Shown here one piece after another: positions 12,933-17,171 of a stretch of DNA of 17,171 nt. Source of the DNA: Desulfosarcina sp. Lineage in GTDB: Bacteria > Desulfobacterota > Desulfobacteria > Desulfobacterales > Desulfosarcinaceae. Each line of letters opens with the position of its first letter. The first letter of the stretch is position 1. The DNA lies in assembly GCA_030642405.1 (NCBI GenBank), contig DAOWNV010000023.1:1-17171 (forward strand), written 5' to 3'. The notes under the pieces were generated by a model. It worked only from the letters and a program-made list of their open reading frames with translations. It searched no databases and was not told the DNA's origin. Both the position numbers and the translations under genes were made by a program.

Positions 12933-13529
12933 ATGAAAAACACCTGCAAATGGATGACCCCGATTATATCGTTCGTAATCTTAATGGGTTGTGCGACCGG
13001 AATGAAAACCGAAAGGGTCAGCGCGGATTATAGCGAAAAGGCCTACACGACATTCAGCGCAACAGACCTGATCATTATTGCCGAAGAGATGACGCAATCT
13101 TTGGTCGAGCATTTCGAATTCGGCAAGGAAAGGCCCCTTGTTAGATTGGATGTGGTAAAAAACAAGACCGATGAGCATATCGATACCAAATCCATCACCG
13201 ACTCCATCGCCACTAAGCTGGTAAAAAGCGGCAAGGTCCGGTTCGCCGTCGATTACGCGGAACGCGAAGCCTATGAGAAAAGAGCCGCCGAGGAAGCCTT
13301 TGAAACCAGAATCAGCGAAGAGGACAGGCAGGTGTATCTGACCGATCAAAAAGCACCTAAATATCGTATCTATGGCGAGTTATCTAGTATCAAGACCATC
13401 ACAGAGGATACGAAAGACGTTTTTTTCAAGTTCACATTAAAGATGGTCGATTTCAGGGCGGGTACACTGGAATGGGCGGATGAGACCCAATTGAGAAAAG
13501 TGGGGAAAAAGAGAATGTTCGGTTGGTAA
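12933..13529 (+). CDS. LpoB-like outer-membrane lipoprotein (penicillin-binding protein activator family)
   Basis: The 198-residue protein starts at ATG 12933 behind AAGGAG (8-nt spacing). A lipoprotein signal ends in the lipobox LMGC with C20 as the lipidated residue. Ala follows, which favours sorting to the outer membrane. The mature part has the LpoB-type domain: ATDLIIIAEEMTQSL, RPLVRLDVVKNKTDEHIDT, ITDSIATKLVKSGKVRF, KYRIYGELSSI, KFTLKMVD and the ending LRKVGKKRMFGW. In enterobacteria LpoB reaches through the peptidoglycan and activates PBP1b. Whether this homologue does so is inferred from the family alone. It is the first gene of a three-gene plus-strand cluster. Confidence 0.88.
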   Translation: MKNTCKWMTPIISFVILMGCATGMKTERVSADYSEKAYTTFSATDLIIIAEEMTQSLVEHFEFGKERPLVRLDVVKNKTDEHIDTKSITDSIATKLVKSGKVRFAVDYAEREAYEKRAAEEAFETRISEEDRQVYLTDQKAPKYRIYGELSSIKTITEDTKDVFFKFTLKMVDFRAGTLEWADETQLRKVGKKRMFGW

Positions 13530-13560
13530 TACGGAAGCTGAGCGATTGGGGGGTAAAAAG

Positions 13561-14745
13561 ATGTCCCGAAACGTGCGAATACCATTATTTCTACCTTTTA
13601 TCTCTTTACTTTTATGTGTTCTGTATCTTCCCGGCCAGGTTCATTCCGAACCACGACGGATCAAATCGTGCGGTATGGCGCAGATTATCGACGGTAACAT
13701 CGGGCGGGCGAAGACCAATGCCCTTTCGGATGCACAGAGGAATGCCGTTCAAAAAGGGATCGGCACCCTCATCTCCTCCCAGACCCTGGTCAAAAATGCG
13801 ATATTGATCAGTGACAGGATCTATTCTCAGGCATCCGGATATGTGACCGACTACAGGATCGTGTCGGAAGGGCCAACGCCAAGCGGAACAATGTATGAAC
13901 TTTGTATTGAAGGAACAGTGGACATTGCCGATATCAAGGATGATCTGAGGGCGATCGGGATTTTAAAGCGAAAGGTAGGGAACCCGAGGTTTATGACCAT
14001 TTACCTGCCGGAAATCCATGGAGGCTCAGAAAAAGATGCCCTGGTTATAAAATCGGCGCAGAACGTCATCAACGAAGTGTTTTTAGAAAAGGGCTTTATC
14101 GTTCTCGACAAAATGTTTGTTCAGGGGTTCGTCAACGAAGTAACAAGAAACGGTGATGGCGATTTGGGCAGCATCTCCACGCTGGCCCTCAAGTATCAGG
14201 CTGACCTGCTGTTGATCTTCGACATAGACGCCTCCGAGCGCACGGACTTTTCCAGCAAATTCTTCAAAGAGATCCGCCTTTCCATGGACATCCGTGCAGT
14301 TGCTCCCGCAACGGCCGATATCATTGCCGCCGAGGGAAAGTCAAAAATAGTGAGAACTTCTAAGAAAACCAAGAGCAATTACCTGGAGAGTACGGTCATC
14401 GCCGGTCCCGTAACGACGCTAGCCAAACAGGTCTCCGAAGGCCTTTTGGAAGACACCCTTGCCTATTTCGAAAGGCAGTCCAACGAAGGCACCCGCTTGA
14501 GTTGCCGGTTTATCGGTTTCAAACAGGACGAGATGTATAGCATTGTCGAAGTCATAGAAAATATGAACGGTTATAAAGATAAAAATATTCGGACCCAGTC
14601 CACGGATTCCATACTATTGGATGTCAATTACCTGGGTAAACGGTTCGATTTTCAACGAGAACTGAAATCGGGCCTTGAAAAACGCGGAATTGATATACAT
14701 ATCAGAGAATCCAACAACAACGAGTTCATCATATACAAACCTTAG
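13561..14745 (+). CDS. secreted periplasmic protein with FlgT-N-like domain
   Basis: ATG 13561 follows GGGGGGT and begins a signal peptide (LFLPFISLLLCVLYLPGQVHS, cleavage probably after S29); TTG 13546 would add five residues without improving it. The protein has 394 residues. The segment after the signal (GNIGRAKTNALSDAQRNAVQ, then GTLISSQTLVKNAILI and SGYVTDYRIVSEG) matches the N-terminal module of FlgT and similar envelope proteins. A middle region with LALKYQADLLLIFDIDA suggests a second domain like CsgG/TolB-N. The C-terminus (FQRELKSGLEKRGIDIHIRE) resembles the closing repeat of such folds. In Vibrio, FlgT helps build flagellar rings, but no flagellar genes are near. The position between two lipoprotein genes suggests a shared periplasmic complex. 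Confidence 0.75.
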   Translation: MSRNVRIPLFLPFISLLLCVLYLPGQVHSEPRRIKSCGMAQIIDGNIGRAKTNALSDAQRNAVQKGIGTLISSQTLVKNAILISDRIYSQASGYVTDYRIVSEGPTPSGTMYELCIEGTVDIADIKDDLRAIGILKRKVGNPRFMTIYLPEIHGGSEKDALVIKSAQNVINEVFLEKGFIVLDKMFVQGFVNEVTRNGDGDLGSISTLALKYQADLLLIFDIDASERTDFSSKFFKEIRLSMDIRAVAPATADIIAAEGKSKIVRTSKKTKSNYLESTVIAGPVTTLAKQVSEGLLEDTLAYFERQSNEGTRLSCRFIGFKQDEMYSIVEVIENMNGYKDKNIRTQSTDSILLDVNYLGKRFDFQRELKSGLEKRGIDIHIRESNNNEFIIYKP

Positions 14746-14791
14746 GATTGTGTTGGAAAAAAACCGTGTGGCCACCGGCAGGTAAAATAAA

Positions 14792-16459
14792 ATGAAACGA
14801 TTCTCATTACGTACAACAAAAAAGCTTCTCTTTCCCCTTGTACTGTTATTAATTGCGGGCTGCGCTGCGCAGATGCATACCAGTCAGATGGCAGATGTCA
14901 AGGAGTCCGTCAATAGCAGCGAGTTCAATTTGAACTGGCTTGAAGATAAGGTATACACTGGTGATAAAAATTTTCGTTCCAATGTGGACCCTGTGCATCT
15001 GTTGGAGTTAGGCGTCTTATACCCCCTTGTCTCCGAATTTGAAAAAAGCAATGAAGTACTGGAACTCGCATTCGAAAAATACACGGCAAGGGAGGAGCGA
15101 GCCAGAATCAACGCGAGGGATACTACCAAAGATACCATCGACATTCTTTTCGGGGAAGGGTCCGGTGACTATGAACTATCCCAATTCGAGAAGGTCTATA
15201 TCCACAATATAAAGACCATGAACTACCTGATGATGGGAAAACCGGAATCAGCTCGGGTGGAAGCCCAAAGGGCCATTAACCGCCATCAGATGATCAGAGA
15301 CTATGCAGCATTCGAATTGGCACAGTTAAAAAAGGGAAAGAAGGAAGTAAAGAAAGACGCAAAAAAAACCCTTTCGAACCAGGCGGAGTGGGAAACAATA
15401 CAGGGCAAATCAGGTTTCGAATCCAACATCAGGCAGTTCACCGAAAAAGCCTCCCTGTCGGCAGGCCAAAAACAGGCGATATCGCATATGCGAAATGCCT
15501 ATGAAAACTGCTACACCTATCTCCTTTCCGCCCTTACCTTGGGGTTGAACGATGAGCTGGAAAATATACGGCCTCATCTTAAAAATGCCGATGCTTTGAC
15601 GGATAATCGGTATGTGAAGCAATTGTTTAACGATTACCAAAACGATTCGAACACCATCACCTCTAAAGTCAATGTCTATATCTTCGCCAAGGAGGATTTT
15701 GCACCTACAAAAGAGAACCTTAACTACTCATTTCTCAATCCAATTTCGGATACCGTGACCCAATTTTCCCTGGCCCGAATCAATCCCACACAAGCATCAA
15801 TTTTATCTATAGAATTGTTGGACTCAAAATCCAGGATAATCGGAAAAATGGAACCGTTGGCGGATCTGGACCTTCTCTCTTTAAAACAATACGATAAAGA
15901 TCTGCCAAAAAATGTTTCGAAAGCAATAATGCGACTGGTGTCTCAATCCATCCGGGACAAGGCAGCAATTGATCAAGCCAAGGACACGAGAGTCTCTTTC
16001 TTATACAAAGTCGGCCTATCCGTATTAAATATGACCACGTCGTTTGCCGACATACGTGCCTGGACAATGGTGCCGAAAAAAATTTCCTTTTACTGCGGAC
16101 AGATAAATGAGGCTCAGATCAACATGAGAATCAAAGACGTGTCCGGGCAGGTCATTGACCGGCGGGAAATCTCCATTTCCCCCGGCAAAGTAAACATCGT
16201 ATCCGTGAGGTGCAGTAAAAACAACACGTTCGTCAATCATCAAGTCTTCGGATCATCCACACCCATGGAAGGGCTTCGTGTCATATGGAAACAGGTAAAC
16301 ATCCGGAGCGGCCCTTCCTCTTCACACGTAGTCATAGATAAGGCAAAACTCAATGACCGATTCAAGCCGTTAAAGACGGTAGGGAATTGGCATTGCGTGA
16401 AACTTCCCAGCGGAAAAATTGGATACATCTTCCATAAAGCCGTCATCCCTGCTAAATAA
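14792..16459 (+). CDS. COG3014-like outer-membrane lipoprotein with TPR-like region and C-terminal SH3 domain
   Basis: The 555-residue protein starts at ATG 14792 (AGGTA upstream). Its signal ends in IAGC with C24 lipidated and Ala next, favouring the outer membrane. Residues 60-260 are helical and TPR-like; YELSQFEKVYIHNIKTMNYL and GKPESARVEAQRAINRH match COG3014 proteins, which occur beside LpoB genes in gamma-proteobacteria. A Lys-rich stretch follows (KKGKKEVKKDAKK). A beta-rich domain lies at about 280-480. The last 65 residues are a bacterial SH3 domain (VNIRSGPSSSHVVID, then GNWHCVKLPSGKIGYIF), which in this class often binds peptidoglycan or peptides. The SH3 tail supports a role at the cell wall together with the LpoB-like protein. 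Confidence 0.8.
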   Translation: MKRFSLRTTKKLLFPLVLLLIAGCAAQMHTSQMADVKESVNSSEFNLNWLEDKVYTGDKNFRSNVDPVHLLELGVLYPLVSEFEKSNEVLELAFEKYTAREERARINARDTTKDTIDILFGEGSGDYELSQFEKVYIHNIKTMNYLMMGKPESARVEAQRAINRHQMIRDYAAFELAQLKKGKKEVKKDAKKTLSNQAEWETIQGKSGFESNIRQFTEKASLSAGQKQAISHMRNAYENCYTYLLSALTLGLNDELENIRPHLKNADALTDNRYVKQLFNDYQNDSNTITSKVNVYIFAKEDFAPTKENLNYSFLNPISDTVTQFSLARINPTQASILSIELLDSKSRIIGKMEPLADLDLLSLKQYDKDLPKNVSKAIMRLVSQSIRDKAAIDQAKDTRVSFLYKVGLSVLNMTTSFADIRAWTMVPKKISFYCGQINEAQINMRIKDVSGQVIDRREISISPGKVNIVSVRCSKNNTFVNHQVFGSSTPMEGLRVIWKQVNIRSGPSSSHVVIDKAKLNDRFKPLKTVGNWHCVKLPSGKIGYIFHKAVIPAK

Positions 16460-16762
16460 TCGAGGGTTTACGGCAAAGCATGAGGAAAGAAACTGTATCC
16501 ACCATACACCAGAACCCAACACCTTGTATGTTTTGCGCGTGCCAAGACTTCTTTTATCCTTTATGCCCGACTCGCCACTCAAATACGCCCAATTCGATTT
16601 GGATCAAAAAATCGTTGCGGCTTCGCCTGGTACGGGTAGATCCGGCCAACGGGCAAAGCCGAGGTATTGATCACTTTGATAACCGAAAGGCAGAAGTACC
16701 CGTTGGAAAATTTAGCACCGCGTACAAACCGATCTCCTGATTCAACGACATTGTGTAATTAT
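16460..16762. other. gap without a supported gene
   Basis: Two overlapping plus-strand frames run here. One ends VRVDPANGQSRGIDHFDNRK and AEVPVGKFSTAYKPIS before a stop at 16740 and looks protein-like, so it may be the tail of a decayed gene. No start with a ribosome site and no family were seen. No clear terminator follows the SH3 lipoprotein gene. Confidence 0.3.
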
Positions 16763-17171
16763 TTATTCATTTTTAAGCTTTTCATTTATATCATCTCTCA
16801 ATGTATTTTTAAGAATCTTGCCCACTGGATTTCTTGGTATCATATCTATAATTTCAATACGTTCAGGATATTTGTACTTTGCCACCCCTTTTTCTTCAAG
16901 CAAAGATGTTATATCGGACAGTTCAACTTTTTCACCTGGAGTTGGGCATATATAAACGCACATTTTTTCACCAAGCAGTTCATCCTTCATTGACACAGCT
17001 GCCGCATCCTGAACTTTGGGATGTGAAAGAAGATAATTTTCAATCTCCTGAGCACTAATATTAAAACCTCCTCTGATGATTATATCTTTACCTCTGTCAA
17101 AAAAGCCAACACAATCACCGTCTTTAATCTGGAACTGATCCCCGGTTTTAAAAAACCCATCCTCTGTAAAG
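16763..17171 (-). CDS. AMP-dependent acyl-CoA ligase (ANL superfamily), C-terminal part; start lies beyond the window
   Basis: The minus strand is open from the window edge to the stop at 16763, giving 136 residues. They contain FFKTGDQFQIKDG (the TGD motif), FFDRGKDIIIRGGFNISAQEIE (hinge and A8 region), HPKVQDAAAVS, and the ending YKYPERIEIIDMIPRNPVGK followed by ILK with the catalytic lysine (A10). Family members adenylate a carboxylic acid with ATP and pass it to CoA. The acid cannot be named because the N-terminal domain is missing. Methionine 16996 inside the fragment is not the start. The nearest gene, the SH3 lipoprotein, is on the opposite strand and converges with it. Confidence 0.92.
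   Translation of the reverse strand, partial: FTEDGFFKTGDQFQIKDGDCVGFFDRGKDIIIRGGFNISAQEIENYLLSHPKVQDAAAVSMKDELLGEKMCVYICPTPGEKVELSDITSLLEEKGVAKYKYPERIEIIDMIPRNPVGKILKNTLRDDINEKLKNE

Noticed and set aside
1..17171. tRNA, rRNA and CRISPR arrays
   Set aside because: No cloverleaf with a T-loop consensus, no rRNA-like stretch and no regularly spaced repeats were seen on reading both strands by eye.

Overview
This 17.2 kb window looks like a chromosomal piece of an anaerobic deltaproteobacterium (Desulfobacterota, Desulfobacterales-like). That is inferred from the gene content: a Tat-exported CISM-type iron-sulfur subunit, an acyl-CoA carboxylase carboxyltransferase, an acyl-CoA ligase, a large SLC13-type transporter behind a sigma-54-like promoter, a CGGC-domain protein and an LpoB-type lipoprotein cluster. 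No search could be run, so taxonomy and family names rest on reading the sequence alone. No rRNA, tRNA or CRISPR array was seen.

Left part (1-3,700). A truncated minus-strand iron-sulfur protein is followed upstream by a minus-strand carboxyltransferase gene. That gene is split near its 5' end by an extra copy of a 7-bp tandem repeat; removing one copy restores a single 523-residue frame. Next comes a 0.5 kb stretch of hairpins and decayed reading frames, including a probable IS91-type transposase N-terminus. It ends at a plus-strand CGGC-domain gene.

Middle left (3,700-8,060). A minus-strand operon encodes an SLC13/DASS-type transporter, a Cache-domain histidine kinase, a receiver-only response regulator, and a small protein translationally coupled to the regulator. 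A sigma-54-like -24/-12 element sits in front of the transporter. An 18-bp palindrome lies exactly at the predicted transcript start, and a second 17-bp palindrome lies near -142. The working reading is that the kinase senses the transporter's ligand and controls uptake.

Middle (8,060-12,400). A 109-nt sequence with a strong three-way-junction fold lies just downstream of a UspA gene. A run of separate minus-strand genes follows: a 62-residue membrane protein, a MIF-type tautomerase, an AhpD-like protein without its redox motif, a DUF1523 membrane protein and a hexapeptide acyltransferase. Between them lie long gene-poor gaps with orphan C-terminal fragments.

Right part (12,930-16,460). Three plus-strand genes encode exported envelope proteins: an LpoB-like lipoprotein, a FlgT-N-like periplasmic protein, and a COG3014-like lipoprotein with a C-terminal SH3 domain. 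They form a probable peptidoglycan-synthesis or cell-envelope module. The window ends inside a minus-strand acyl-CoA ligase gene.
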